A stretch of 64,000 nucleotides of DNA from Terricaulis sp. (lineage in GTDB: Bacteria > Pseudomonadota > Alphaproteobacteria > Caulobacterales > Aquidulcibacteraceae): contig JANPZV010000004.1 in the NCBI GenBank assembly GCA_024707365.1, positions 62,001 to 126,000 of the forward strand. Direction: 5' to 3'. The notes under the pieces were generated by a model. That model saw nothing but the letters and a program-made list of their open reading frames with translations. It was not told the origin of the DNA and ran no database searches. Of this stretch, positions 39,740 through 52,846 are shown piece after piece (position 1 is the stretch's first letter; every line of letters begins with the position of its first letter). Made by a program: the position numbers and the translations under genes.

Positions 39740-40672
39740 GTGGCATCGTTGCGTCGTCAACAAACCATTGCAGGGCCGGCCATGTGCGCGGGCGTCGGTG
39801 TTCACAGCGGGGCGCATGTGCGCATCGTGCTGAGCCCGGCCGCCGCCGATACCGGCATCGTCTTTATCCGCAGCGACGTGCGCGGTGTGGATAACATCAT
39901 TCGCGCGCATGCTGATAGCGTCGGCGATACGCGCAACGCCACCACGCTGCGCAACGAGGCGGGCGTTGAGATCGCCACCATCGAGCACCTGATGTCGGCC
40001 TGCATGGGCCTGGGTGTGGATAACCTGATCGTCGAGGTCGATGGCCCTGAGCTGCCGATCCTGGACGGCTCGTCCGCGCCCTTCGTGCAAGTGCTGCTGA
40101 ACGCCGGCCTCAAAACGCTGACCGCGCCGCAGCGCGTGATCCGCATTCTGGCCCCGGTTGAGGTGCAGATGGGCGCCAAGCGCGCCGCGCTGCTGCCTGC
40201 CGAGGGTTTTGACGGGCTGGAGCTCGACGTGACGATCCGCTTCGCGGACGCCGCCATCGGCGTACAGCGCCGCAGCGTTCAGCTCAGCGCCGAAACCTTC
40301 CTCTCTGATGTTGCCGACGCCCGCACCTTCGGGTTCCTCGCCGATGTCGAGGCCATGCGCGCCGCGGGCCTTGGCCGCGGCGCCTCGATGGACAACACCG
40401 TCGTGGTCGGCGAAGGCCGCGTGCAGAACCCCGAGGGGCTTCGCTTCGATGACGAATTCGTTCGTCACAAGCTGCTCGACGCGGTGGGTGATCTTTCCCT
40501 GGCCGGCGCGCCCATTTGTGGCCGCTTTGTGGCTGACCAGCCTGGCCATGCGCTCAATGCGCTCTTGGTGCGTGCGCTTCTGGATACGCCGGAGGCGTGG
40601 CGCTGGGAGATCGATACCGCGGCCGAAACGGGCCGCGGCGCGTTGCCGGTTCTCGCGGCGGCCGCAGGCTAG
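39740..40672 (+). CDS. lpxC: UDP-3-O-acyl-N-acetylglucosamine deacetylase
   Basis: QQTIAGPAMCAGVGVHSG, IEHLMSACMGLGVDN, ELPILDGSSAPFV, HKLLDAVGDLSLAG, GHALNALLVRAL. Confidence 0.96.
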   Translation: MASLRRQQTIAGPAMCAGVGVHSGAHVRIVLSPAAADTGIVFIRSDVRGVDNIIRAHADSVGDTRNATTLRNEAGVEIATIEHLMSACMGLGVDNLIVEVDGPELPILDGSSAPFVQVLLNAGLKTLTAPQRVIRILAPVEVQMGAKRAALLPAEGFDGLELDVTIRFADAAIGVQRRSVQLSAETFLSDVADARTFGFLADVEAMRAAGLGRGASMDNTVVVGEGRVQNPEGLRFDDEFVRHKLLDAVGDLSLAGAPICGRFVADQPGHALNALLVRALLDTPEAWRWEIDTAAETGRGALPVLAAAAG

Positions 40673-40783
40673 AGTTTCAGTCTCCGCAACAGCCGCTGGC
40701 GCTTTGCCAAGGCTCCCACTTCCTGTATCAGCGGGTTCGCCGCGCGCTTTGGCGCGCCCGTGAAATTCGCCGCAAGAGGCTAG

Positions 40784-43999
<3,216 letters not shown>

Positions 44000-44040
44000 C
44001 CCGTTGAGCCAGGGCTCCGGCGCAGATACAGTGCCAGCCC

Positions 44041-44451
44041 ATGTCTTATGTCAAAAGCGCGCTCGCCCATGACGAGACCATCCAGGCGGTGGCGCGCGTG
44101 CATTGGATTTTGTGGGTGCGCGCCTGGCTTTCGTTGCTGATCCTGGGCTGGTTCCTGATCGGCATCTATCTGTTCTTTCGGGATGTTTTCTTTCTCGTCA
44201 GCACCGAACTCGCGCTCACCAATCGGCGGCTCATCTATAAGACCGGGCTCCTGCATCGCCGCACCTCCGATCTCGTGCTCAACAGCATCGAGACCGTGCG
44301 CATCAGCCAGGATTTCTGGGGCCAGCTCTTCGCTTATGGCCGCGTGCAAGTGTTCGGCACCGGCTCGGAGGTGTGGACGACGCCCCTGATCAGCAATCCC
44401 GTCCGCTTTCGCCGCGCCATCGCCGAGGCGAGCCCCAGCGCGCACGATTAA
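44041..44451 (+). CDS. PH-domain (bPH2-like) membrane protein
   Basis: TELALTNRRLIYKTGLLHRRTSDLVLNSIETVRISQDFWG. Confidence 0.82.
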   Translation: MSYVKSALAHDETIQAVARVHWILWVRAWLSLLILGWFLIGIYLFFRDVFFLVSTELALTNRRLIYKTGLLHRRTSDLVLNSIETVRISQDFWGQLFAYGRVQVFGTGSEVWTTPLISNPVRFRRAIAEASPSAHD

Positions 44452-44521
44452 AGCAACGTGCGTTAAATCGGATGCACCGCGTTCCCTCCTCGCCAGGGAA
44501 GCTCCGCGAAAGCCTTAAATC

Positions 44522-44663
44522 ATTCTCCACCCATCCCCGGATTGGCGCGCAGCGCCAAGTCCGGGGCCTATGAACACAGGCGTTTGTGGGTGAAATTGCT
44601 CTGTTGGTGTTCATGGGTCCCGGGCCCGCCGCTCTCGCGGCGTCCCGGGAATGGGTGGGGAGG
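44522..44663. repeat. Large palindromic repeat element (CTCCACCCAT...ATGGGTGGGGAG)
   Basis: Inverted arms ctccacccatccccgg...tatgaacac / gtgttcatgggtcccggg...cccgggaatgggtgggga; partial second copy at 60463..60524. Confidence 0.8.
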
Positions 44664-45032
44664 CTGTGTCGCGGAGGTCGCCTTAAGAGGAGGCAAGCGC
44701 ACGCCGCGCTCCCACACGCCCACGCGGGCAAAGCGCGTGTCGATATCCAGCCGCACAATCTCATGCTCAAACTGCAGCGCGGTGGCCGCCAGCGAGGTGT
44801 AAACCCGCGGCGCGCGGTTCGCCGCGCCGGTGTCGAGGTGATAATAGCCGGGGCTCGCATCGATCGCGCCGGGCGCATAGAGCGCGTAAACGCGCCCGTC
44901 ATCGCCCGCGCGCTGCTGCTCATACCAGCGATCGATCAAAGCGCCGATCGCGGCCTCGTCGCCATTCGCCCGCGCCACGCTGGCGCAGCCGATGAGCGCC
45001 AGCGCCAAAGCCATCGTCGCCAGAATGCGCAT
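44568..45032 (-). CDS. Secreted/lipoprotein-like hypothetical protein whose C-terminus is repeat-derived
   Basis: MRILATMALALALIGCASVARA signal; the last ~30 residues are encoded by the palindrome 44522..44663. Confidence 0.65.
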   Translation of the reverse strand: MRILATMALALALIGCASVARANGDEAAIGALIDRWYEQQRAGDDGRVYALYAPGAIDASPGYYHLDTGAANRAPRVYTSLAATALQFEHEIVRLDIDTRFARVGVWERGVRLPPLKATSATQPPHPFPGRRESGGPGTHEHQQSNFTHKRLCS

Positions 45033-45084
45033 GCTTTCTCCTCCCGCCGCAGCGTGCGGCGAAGGAGGGTGGGCGATCAAGCCG

Positions 45085-46896
45085 TTAAATCGGCTTTGTC
45101 GCCGCTTCGAGCCACGCTTTGGCTTCGCCATCCAGCAGCGGGCCAGTCTTTTGCCAAACCTCGGCGTGATAGGCGTTCAGCCATGCAAGCTCATCTTTCG
45201 TCAGCAGCGGCTTGAGGATGAGATCGCGCGCGATCGGCGCCATGGTCAGCGTCTCAAAGCCCAGCATCGGCCGCTCCCCGCCTTCGATCGGCGCGGCGGG
45301 CGTGACCACTTGCAGGTTCTCGATGCGGATGCCGTAGGCGCCGGTTTTGTAATAGCCGGGCTCGTTGGAGACGATCATGCCCGGCTCAAGCGGCTGGGTG
45401 TTCACGAATTTGGCGATCCTGTGCGGCCCCTCATGCACGCCGAGATAAGAGCCAACGCCATGGCCTGTGCCATGATCGTAGTCGAGCCCGCCCTCCCACA
45501 AACTCATGCGCGCCAGCGCATCGAGCTGATGGCCGGTCGTGCCCTTGGGAAAGCGCACGCGGGCGAGGGCGATATGGCCCTTGAGCACGCGAGTGAAGCG
45601 ATCCTTCATTTCTTTGGTTGGCCGGCCGATCGCCACGGTGCGGGTGATGTCTGTCGTGCCATCGAGATATTGCCCGCCGCTATCGATCAGGAACAGCGAG
45701 CCGCGCCCGAGCTTGCGATTGGTTTTCTTCGAGACGCGATAGTGCACGATCGCCCCGTTCGGCCCCGCGCCGGAGATGGAGTCGAACGAAAGATCCTTAA
45801 GCTGCCCCGTCGCCTGGCGGAATTCTTCCAGCTTCTGGCAGGCTTCGATCTCCGTCACCTTGCCGCTTTGTGCGGTGGTCGCCAGCCAATGCAGATAGCG
45901 CGCGATCGCCGCGCCATCGCGGATATGCGCTTGGCGCGAGCCTTCCACCTCCGCCGCGTTCTTGCACGCGCGCGGCAACACCACAGGATCTTGCCCGCGC
46001 ACGATCTCAGCGCCCGCGCCTTTCAGCGTTTCAAAATACCAGGCGCTCGCGCTCGAAGGATCGAGCTTCACGCGCTTGCCCGAAAGCGCGGCCAAAGCCG
46101 GCTGCAAATCGCTGCTGGGCCGCACGGAAACCTCGTTGCCCAGCCATTGCTTCAACTCAGGTGAGACTTTCTCATCCGCGAGAAAGAGATCGGCGCCGCC
46201 ATCGCTTTTTAAAATCGCTTCACCCAGCGGCAGCGGCGTGCGCGCCACGTCCCCGCCGCGAATGTTGAACAACCACGCCAGCGAAGCGGGGGAGGTGATC
46301 ACCGCCGCATCCGCGCCATCGCTTTTGAGCCCTTCGCCAAGGCGCTGGCGTTTGGAAGCAGCGCTCTCGCCCGCATAACGCTCCGCGTGCGGCTCCACTT
46401 TCGCGGAGGGCACAGCCGGGCGATCATCCCAAATCGTATCGATCAGATTGCGCGACACCGGCACAAGCACTGCGCCCGCCGCATCCGCCGCCGCGCGCAA
46501 GCGCTCCAAGCTGTCAGGCGAGTGCAGCTTCGGATCATAGCCGATCTTGGCGCCCTTGGCCGCGCGCTCGCGGATATAGGCCGCCGGCCCGCCATCGACG
46601 AGATCGCGGTAGGCGAACAATTTCTCATCCACCTGCGCCCGCACTTGCAGCGTATAGCGCCCATCCACGAACACCGCCGCCTCGTCCGCCAGCACCACGG
46701 CCGCGCCGGCCGAGCCGGTAAAGCCCGTCAGCCATGCCAGCCGGTCATAGGCGGGCGGCACGTATTCGTTTTGCCACTCGTCTTCATGTGGGGCGATAAA
46801 GCCATCGAGGCCCGCCTGCTTCAGCGCCTTGCGCAAGCGCGGCAGGTGTTTGCGGCCAAGGGCGGGCCCGCCGGGCTCATCATAGGTTTGGAACAC
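45085..46896 (-). CDS. M24-family aminopeptidase P (Xaa-Pro aminopeptidase)
   Basis: LIDSGGQYLDGTTDITRTVAIG, YDHGTGHGVGSYLGVHEGP, IVSNEPGYY metal-binding motifs. Confidence 0.93.
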   Translation of the reverse strand: MFQTYDEPGGPALGRKHLPRLRKALKQAGLDGFIAPHEDEWQNEYVPPAYDRLAWLTGFTGSAGAAVVLADEAAVFVDGRYTLQVRAQVDEKLFAYRDLVDGGPAAYIRERAAKGAKIGYDPKLHSPDSLERLRAAADAAGAVLVPVSRNLIDTIWDDRPAVPSAKVEPHAERYAGESAASKRQRLGEGLKSDGADAAVITSPASLAWLFNIRGGDVARTPLPLGEAILKSDGGADLFLADEKVSPELKQWLGNEVSVRPSSDLQPALAALSGKRVKLDPSSASAWYFETLKGAGAEIVRGQDPVVLPRACKNAAEVEGSRQAHIRDGAAIARYLHWLATTAQSGKVTEIEACQKLEEFRQATGQLKDLSFDSISGAGPNGAIVHYRVSKKTNRKLGRGSLFLIDSGGQYLDGTTDITRTVAIGRPTKEMKDRFTRVLKGHIALARVRFPKGTTGHQLDALARMSLWEGGLDYDHGTGHGVGSYLGVHEGPHRIAKFVNTQPLEPGMIVSNEPGYYKTGAYGIRIENLQVVTPAAPIEGGERPMLGFETLTMAPIARDLILKPLLTKDELAWLNAYHAEVWQKTGPLLDGEAKAWLEAATKPI

Positions 46897-46993
46897 GGAA
46901 TAATCCTCACGCTTCAGCGCCGGTTCAGCTGTCTGAGTCTAGGCCTTTCCGACGCCCGTTTTAAGGGCCCCGCGCCGCCGTATCGGGGAGAAT

Positions 46994-47434
46994 ATGCGCC
47001 CAAGCCGCGCCATCGCCGCCATTTTCGCCCTTGCGCTTGGGCTCGCGCCGGCCGCCTTCGGCCAAGCGCCGCCGCCCGAGGCGAGCGCGCGGGCTATGGT
47101 CCCGGCGCTGAACGCCCACACATTGGCGCTGAGCGAGGAGGGCTATGCGCTTGCCGCCGGGCCGATCACCGGCGCGTTTGCGCGCGGCGGCGGCGAAAGC
47201 GTATCGATCCGGCTCTGGGCGGGGCAGGATTATCGGATCGCCGGTGTCTGCGATGAGGCGTGCAGCGGCCTTGTGCTGCGCCTGCGCGATCCTTCTGGCG
47301 CATTGATCGCTGAAACCAGGGGCGCGCCGCTGCAAGTGCGCCCCACTGTCACCGGCCGGCACGAAATCGAAGCGCGCGCCGCGCGGTGCACGCAGGCGCA
47401 ATGCTGGTTTGCGGTGAACGTCTATGCGCGCTGA
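46994..47434 (+). CDS. Secreted hypothetical protein
   Basis: Signal peptide MRPSRAIAAIFALALGLAPAAFGQ; intact ORF. Confidence 0.65.
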   Translation: MRPSRAIAAIFALALGLAPAAFGQAPPPEASARAMVPALNAHTLALSEEGYALAAGPITGAFARGGGESVSIRLWAGQDYRIAGVCDEACSGLVLRLRDPSGALIAETRGAPLQVRPTVTGRHEIEARAARCTQAQCWFAVNVYAR

Positions 47435-47435
47435 T

Positions 47436-48284
47436 CTAAAGCGGCTTGCGCCACACCAGCGTCATCCACGCTTCGCGCGGAATTTGCCGCTCGAGCACCA
47501 GCCCGCGCGACGCGTAAGCTTCACGCACCAGCGGCGCTTGCGAACGCAAGAGGCCCGAGAGGATCAGCGTCCCGCCGCGCGCAACGGTGGGAACCAGCTT
47601 GGGCGCGAGCTTGATCAGCGGGCGCATCAGAATATTGGCGAATACGAGATCGAATGTTTGCCCCGCGATATAGCGCGCGCCATCGCCGGCGATCACGCGC
47701 ACGCGCTGGGCGAGGCGGTTTTGCTTGGCGTTGATTTCCGCGATGGCGGCGGCGCGCGCGTCGATCTCGATCGCCAGCGCGCTTGCGCCTTGGCTTGCGG
47801 CGGCCAGCGCCAGCACGCCCGAGCCCGCGCCCACATCCAGCACGCGCTTCACGCGGCGTTTGCGCAAAATCCCCTCCAGCGCCATCAGGCAGCCCCATGT
47901 GGTGCCGTGATGGCCGGTGCCGAACGCTTCGCTGGCTTCGATCCAGATTTTCTTGCGCCCGTTATGCTCATTGGCCAGCGCATGCGCGCCCGCCACGATA
48001 AAGCGCCCCGCGCGCACCGCCGGCAGCCCTTCGAGCGCCATCGCCACCCAATCTGCAGGCGCGACATCTTTTTGCGTCAGATGCAGGCTGGGCGCGGCCG
48101 CGCCGACGATCGCTTCGGCGCTCAGCGCGTCCTGCTCGGTCGGCACATACACTTCCAGGCGAAACTTGTTCGGGCTTTCCTCAAACCAACTCACCGCATC
48201 GGCGGGCGAGGGATCGTGGCGATCCAATTCCGCGGCGGCGGCTTTGATATCGGCCAAGGGACCAAGGGCGGTGAGCAAAATCAT
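47436..48284 (-). CDS. prmA: Ribosomal protein L11 methyltransferase
   Basis: WIEASEAFGTGHHGTTWGCLMAL, VLDVGAGSGVLALAA, DLVFANILMRPLI. Confidence 0.94.
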   Translation of the reverse strand: MILLTALGPLADIKAAAAELDRHDPSPADAVSWFEESPNKFRLEVYVPTEQDALSAEAIVGAAAPSLHLTQKDVAPADWVAMALEGLPAVRAGRFIVAGAHALANEHNGRKKIWIEASEAFGTGHHGTTWGCLMALEGILRKRRVKRVLDVGAGSGVLALAAASQGASALAIEIDARAAAIAEINAKQNRLAQRVRVIAGDGARYIAGQTFDLVFANILMRPLIKLAPKLVPTVARGGTLILSGLLRSQAPLVREAYASRGLVLERQIPREAWMTLVWRKPL

Positions 48285-48367
48285 GGCGCGGGCTTAAAGC
48301 GCGCGCGCGGGTTTGTCACCGCCCCGCACGGTTGGCGCCGGGGCTGCCGGCGCCTAAGGTCGCGCCC

Positions 48368-48757
48368 ATGAAACGGGTAGGTTTGGTTTTCGCCAGCATC
48401 GGCACCGCCGCCTTGCTGGCCGCAGGCATCGCCGGTGTGGCCGCGCTCGCCACCGGCGAGGGCGCATCGCCGGCGCAGGCGGAGGCCGGCGCGAGCGGCC
48501 CCGGCGGCGCGATGGCCGCGCAAGGGCTGAGCAATGGCGCGGCGGAACAAGCGGCCCCGCCTTCCCGCGCCGGGGCGCAGCGTTGGGGCGTGTTCTCAGT
48601 GCTTGTCGGCGATGATGAAACCCGCGCCCGCCGCGCGGACGAGCAGCGCGAAGCCGCCGAAACCCGCGCCCGCGAAACCACGCGCCGCAACACCGCCGCC
48701 GTCCGCGCTGTCTCACGCGACGGTGATGACGACGACGACGATGATGATGACGATTAG
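48368..48757 (+). CDS. Low-complexity secreted protein with C-terminal poly-Asp tail
   Basis: Signal-like N-terminus; C-terminus DGDDDDDDDDDD from a GAC/GAT run. Confidence 0.55.
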   Translation: MKRVGLVFASIGTAALLAAGIAGVAALATGEGASPAQAEAGASGPGGAMAAQGLSNGAAEQAAPPSRAGAQRWGVFSVLVGDDETRARRADEQREAAETRARETTRRNTAAVRAVSRDGDDDDDDDDDD

Positions 48758-48808
48758 CCGTCACGCCAATGGGTGGCGCGGCGCCATGCGCAGCCTTATA
48801 CTGCCCTT

Positions 48809-49033
48809 ATGAGCAAACTTGACATGATCCTTGAGCGCGTCCGCCAATTGCCGCAGGAGCGTCAGGACGCCATCGCCGCGGAAATGGAATTTCTGCTGGA
48901 TCACGACCCCGGCGCGGGGCTTCTGACGCCGGAGCAAGAAGCCGAATTGGTGCGGCGGCTCGCCGAGCCCGATAAGCAATATCTATCGCACCAGGACGTG
49001 CATGCCTACTTCGCGGCGAAGTACGGGCAATGA
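48809..49033 (+). CDS. Probable type II antitoxin-like small protein (orphan)
   Basis: 74 aa; ATGA overlap with a ParE-like start MKIEWS downstream. Confidence 0.55.
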   Translation: MSKLDMILERVRQLPQERQDAIAAEMEFLLDHDPGAGLLTPEQEAELVRRLAEPDKQYLSHQDVHAYFAAKYGQ

Positions 49034-49080
49034 AAATTGAATGGTCGCTCGCCGCCGTGCGCAGGATAGATAAGCCCTAA
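49030..49080 (+). pseudogene. Truncated ParE/RelE-like toxin remnant
   Basis: MKIEWSLAAVRRIDKP then stop; the start resembles ParE N-termini (MKIEWSPxAxxDLxxI). Confidence 0.45.
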
Positions 49081-51451
49081 GCCGCGCTCGCCGGGATCAC
49101 GAAGCTGTCGATCACGCGCTTTTCGCCGGCCTTGTCGAACGAGACCGTGAGCTTGTTGCCTTCCACATTGCGCACGCGGCCATAGCCGAATTTCTGGTGG
49201 AAGATGCGATCGCCCACGCCATAGCTTGAATCGCTGTCGCCGCTTTTGGCGATGAGGCGCGCTTCGCCGTCGATCGTCGGCGGGCGTGAGCCGCCGCGCC
49301 CCATGTTTTCCTGCGCGCGCCGCCAGCCGGGGATTGGTAGGCGCTGCTAAAGCCCGCGCCCGGCGCGTAGGAATCGAGCCGCGAGGCCGCCTCGCGCACG
49401 CCGCCCGCCTGCATCGCATAACCTGTTTCGCTCACCGCATCGACGTTCGCGGCCGGCAGCTCATCAATGAAGCGCGAAGGCAGCACGGTTTGCCAGCGGC
49501 CATAGATTTGCCGGTTGGCCACAAAGGAAATGCGCGCGCTTTCCCGCGCGCGCGTCACGCCCACATAGGCAAGGCGCCGCTCTTCCTCCAAACCCTTCTC
49601 GCCATTTTCGTTGATCGAGCGCTCGGAAGGGAACACCACTTCCTCCCAGCCGGGCAGGAATACAAGCGGCCATTCGAGGCCCTTGGCCGCATGCAGCGTG
49701 GAAAGCTGCACGTTCGCGCCTTCGCTTTCGCTCTCAATATCGAGCACCAGCGACACATGCTCCAGATACGCTTCCAGCGTATCGAACTGCCCCATGGCCT
49801 GGACAAGCTCTTTCAAGTTTTCCAGCCGCGTCTGCGCTTGCGGGCTTTTATCGTTGCGCAGCATCTCGGTGTAGCCGCTCTCATCCAGCACGGTTTCGGC
49901 GAGTTCGACATGGTTCACGTGCCGGCTCTGATCGCGCCAGCGATCAAAATCGTTGAGGAAGGCGCGCAGCGCCGTTCTCGCTTTCAGCGGCAGATCGTCC
50001 GTCAGGATCAATTCGCGGGCCGCGGCCATAAGTGAGCGGAAGCGCGCGGCCCCGCCCGGCGCTTCATCCTGGCTGCTCACCACTTCGCCGGTATTGGCGT
50101 CAAACAGCGGGCCCGCGTCGGTCACGAAGCGCACCGGCGGCTTGCCCGCATGCGCGTGCAGCTTCTGCACGCTGCTTTCGCCAATGCCACGCTTGGGCTG
50201 ATTGATGATGCGCTCGAACGCGAGATCATCATCCTCAGAACGGATCAGGCGCAGATAGGCGTGCGCATCGCGCACCTCCGCGCGCTCGAAAAAGCGCGGG
50301 CCGCCGATCACTTTGTAAGGGATACGCAGCATCAGGAAGCGTTCTTCAAACGCCCGCATCTGCCAGGCCGCGCGCACCAGGACGGCGCAATCGGCATAGG
50401 TGTGTTTGCCGCCTTGCTGCACCCAATGCTCGATGTCATCGGCGATCAGCCGCGCTTCGGCCTCGCCATCCCACAGCCCGCGCACTTTCACCCGTTCGCC
50501 GAGATCATCGTCGGTGAACAGCGTTTTGCCCAAGCGCCCGCGATTGTTGGCGATGAGGTGCGAGGCGGCGGCGAGGATATGCCCGGTGGAGCGATAATTC
50601 CGCTCCAGCCGCACGACTTTCGCGCCCGGAAAATCATGCTCAAAGCGCAGGATGTTATCGACCTCCGCGCCGCGCCAGCCATAGATGGACTGATCGTCAT
50701 CGCCCACCACGCACAAATTCTTGCGCGCCTGCGCCAGCAAGCGCAGCCAGAGATATTGGGCGACGTTCGTATCCTGATACTCGTCCACCATCAGGTGGCT
50801 GAGCTTCTTGTGATAATTTTCCAGCACGTCGGGATGGCGCTGGAAAATATCGATCATGTGCATCAGCAGATCGCCGAAATCGCACGCGTTCAGGATTTTC
50901 AGCCGCGCCTGATAGATCGCGTAAAGCTTCACGCCCGCGCCGTCGCCGAAATGGAAGGCTTCGCCTTTCGGCACTTTATCGGGCGTCAGCGCGCGGTTCT
51001 TCCAGCCGTCGATCACGCCGGCCAATTGCCGGCCAGGCCAGCGCTTTTCATCGATGCCTTCGGCCTCGATGATTTGCTTAAGCAGGCGGATCTGATCGTC
51101 GGTATCGAGGATGCTGAAATTGTTTTTGAGCCCCACCAGCTCCGCATGCGTGCGCAGCATGCGCGCGCTGATCGAGTGGAAGGTGCCAAGCCAAGGCAAG
51201 CCGCCGCCGCCGGGGCCAAGCAGCGCCTCCACCCGCTCGCGCATTTCCCGCGCGGCCTTGTTGGTGAAGGTGACGGAGAGAATGCTCCAGGGCTTGGCGC
51301 GGCCTGTCGTCAACAGGTGCGCGAGGCGCGTTGTCAAAACGCGCGTTTTGCCTGTGCCTGCGCCGGCCAGAACCAGCACCGGGCCGTCGAGCGCCTCCAC
51401 CGCCGCGCGCTGCTCAGGGTTGAGGCCCGCCAGATAAGGCGGGGCCGCCAT
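49077..51451 (-). CDS. uvrD: UvrD/PcrA-type DNA helicase, frame break near 49320
   Basis: LNPEQRAAVEAL, AGAGTGKTRVL, VDEYQDTN, GDDDQSIYGWRGA, LSTLHAAKGLEW, GVTRARE; C-terminal GDRIFHQKFGYGRVRNVEGNKLTVSFD. Confidence 0.95.
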
Positions 51452-51565
51452 CGCGCGCTGCGAGATCGGCAGGGATCTCTCCGCTGTCGTCGCTCATCGA
51501 TCTGTCCATTGAATGCGCACCTTAGCACGAAGCGAGAACATGGGGAGGGCGCGGCCCAGCGCCAC

Positions 51566-51619
51566 GGCTAAAGCTTTTGATGCATCGTGCGGGCCGCTTT
51601 TAAGTCCCGCCGCTTTAGC
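51566..51619. repeat. Palindromic element, partial copy D
   Basis: tttgatgcatcgtgcgggccgcttttaagtcccgccgctttagcg matches copy C at ~40/45 positions. Confidence 0.75.
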
Positions 51620-51706
51620 GGTGTTTGTTCCTCGTGCGGGCGCCGCGCACGCGGTATAAGCGATGTGGCGCGCGTGGAGGCATGCGGCGGCTGTTGAGGG
51701 GCGTGA

Positions 51707-52121
51707 ATGCAGATCTGCTCGATGGTGTTTGGTTTGGTTTTGGCGCTCGGCGCGTGCGGCGCCCGCAGGCGCCCGCGCCGGAGCCGGAACCTGTTCCCCG
51801 CCAGCAGAGACCGCCTTCGTGGCCGAAGCGGCGCCGGCCTTCGTCGGCGAATGGGCCGCCGGCGCCGACCTTTGCGTGGAACCCGCCTGGCGCTTCGATG
51901 CGCGCGAGCTCAGCACGCTGGGCGAGGTGCATTGCGCCTTCAGCGAGATCGCCCGCACGCAAGATGGTTATGCGATCAAGGCCATGTGCACGGCCGAAGG
52001 CCCGCCCGCGCCATATGATCTCGGCATCGCGCTGAGCGATAACGGCCAAGCCATGGCGCTCTCGGGCGGGCCCTGGGGCGAGCCGCCGATGCAATTGGCG
52101 CTGTGCGGCCCGTTGCGCTGA
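51707..52121 (+). CDS. Lipoprotein, frame break near 51800
   Basis: MQICSMVFGLVLALGACGA in one frame; AFVAEAAPAFVGEWAAGADLCVEPAWRFDARELSTLGEVHC in another. Confidence 0.6.
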
Positions 52122-52140
52122 GCGGGCTTGCTGTTTGGAT

Positions 52141-52386
52141 TTAGATCCGATGCTCGAGCACGAACACGCGCACGGCTGATGCGAGTGAGGCTTCCGGGGT
52201 GTCGCGCCCGCGGGTTTCATCGATCGAGGCGATCAGCACTGGCAGCGTCTGCGTGCGGGCGCGGGCGATGCGCTCCAGCCCCGCCCAGAACTCAGGTTCC
52301 AGCGCGAGGGAAGTGCGATGGCCGGCAATCCGCATGGACCGCTTTTTCAGGGCGCCTTTAGCTGTCATCTCGTTTGTGTCCGTCAA
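52141..52386 (-). CDS. Ribbon-helix-helix domain protein
   Basis: KKRSMRIAGHRTSLALEPEFWAGLERIARARTQTLPVLIASID; probable start at ATG 52368. Confidence 0.8.
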   Translation of the reverse strand: MTDTNEMTAKGALKKRSMRIAGHRTSLALEPEFWAGLERIARARTQTLPVLIASIDETRGRDTPEASLASAVRVFVLEHRI

Positions 52387-52537
52387 GTTTTCGCGCCGTT
52401 GCGTCCGCCTCGGCTTTGGTGAGTGCGCGTTCGGCTTTGCTGCGGCCGTGCGCGCGACGATTGGCTTCCGCTTCGCTCTCTTTTTCCGCGCGCACTTTCG
52501 CCTTGCGGGCGCGCTTGAGATTGATGACGGCTGCCAT
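52358..52537 (-). CDS. DUF4169-family small protein (not in the supplied ORF track)
   Basis: Translation MAAVINLKRARKAKVRAEKESEAEANRRAHGRSKAERALTKAEADATARKLDGHKRDDS; overlaps the RHH gene start. Confidence 0.8.
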   Translation of the reverse strand: MAAVINLKRARKAKVRAEKESEAEANRRAHGRSKAERALTKAEADATARKLDGHKRDDS

Positions 52538-52846
52538 TGCCGCCTTGATGTAGGCCGCTACCTGTTAACGGCCAACCCCGCATGCGACGAATAACAGCTC
52601 GTCGCGGCATCACGCGCGCGTGATGTTCCACTGGTTATCTGGCTTGTTATCCTTAAGCGTAAGGTTCCCGATGCGCCGCGCGCTCTGCGCGCGCATGCAC
52701 GATCTGCGCATTGTATTGGGCGAACAAAAGCGCGCGCAAAGTTTCAGCCGCACCCGTAGATACTCTTCGTCCAAACGCAGCTGCTCACGCTGCGCGCCTC
52801 CCGCCCTGGTTGCGCCGCGAGTGATTTCGCTCGCGGTTCCGACGCT

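Noticed and set aside
50150-51571. 473 aa + strand ORF opposite uvrD
   Set aside because: Antisense shadow ORF; uvrD motifs are unambiguous on the other strand.
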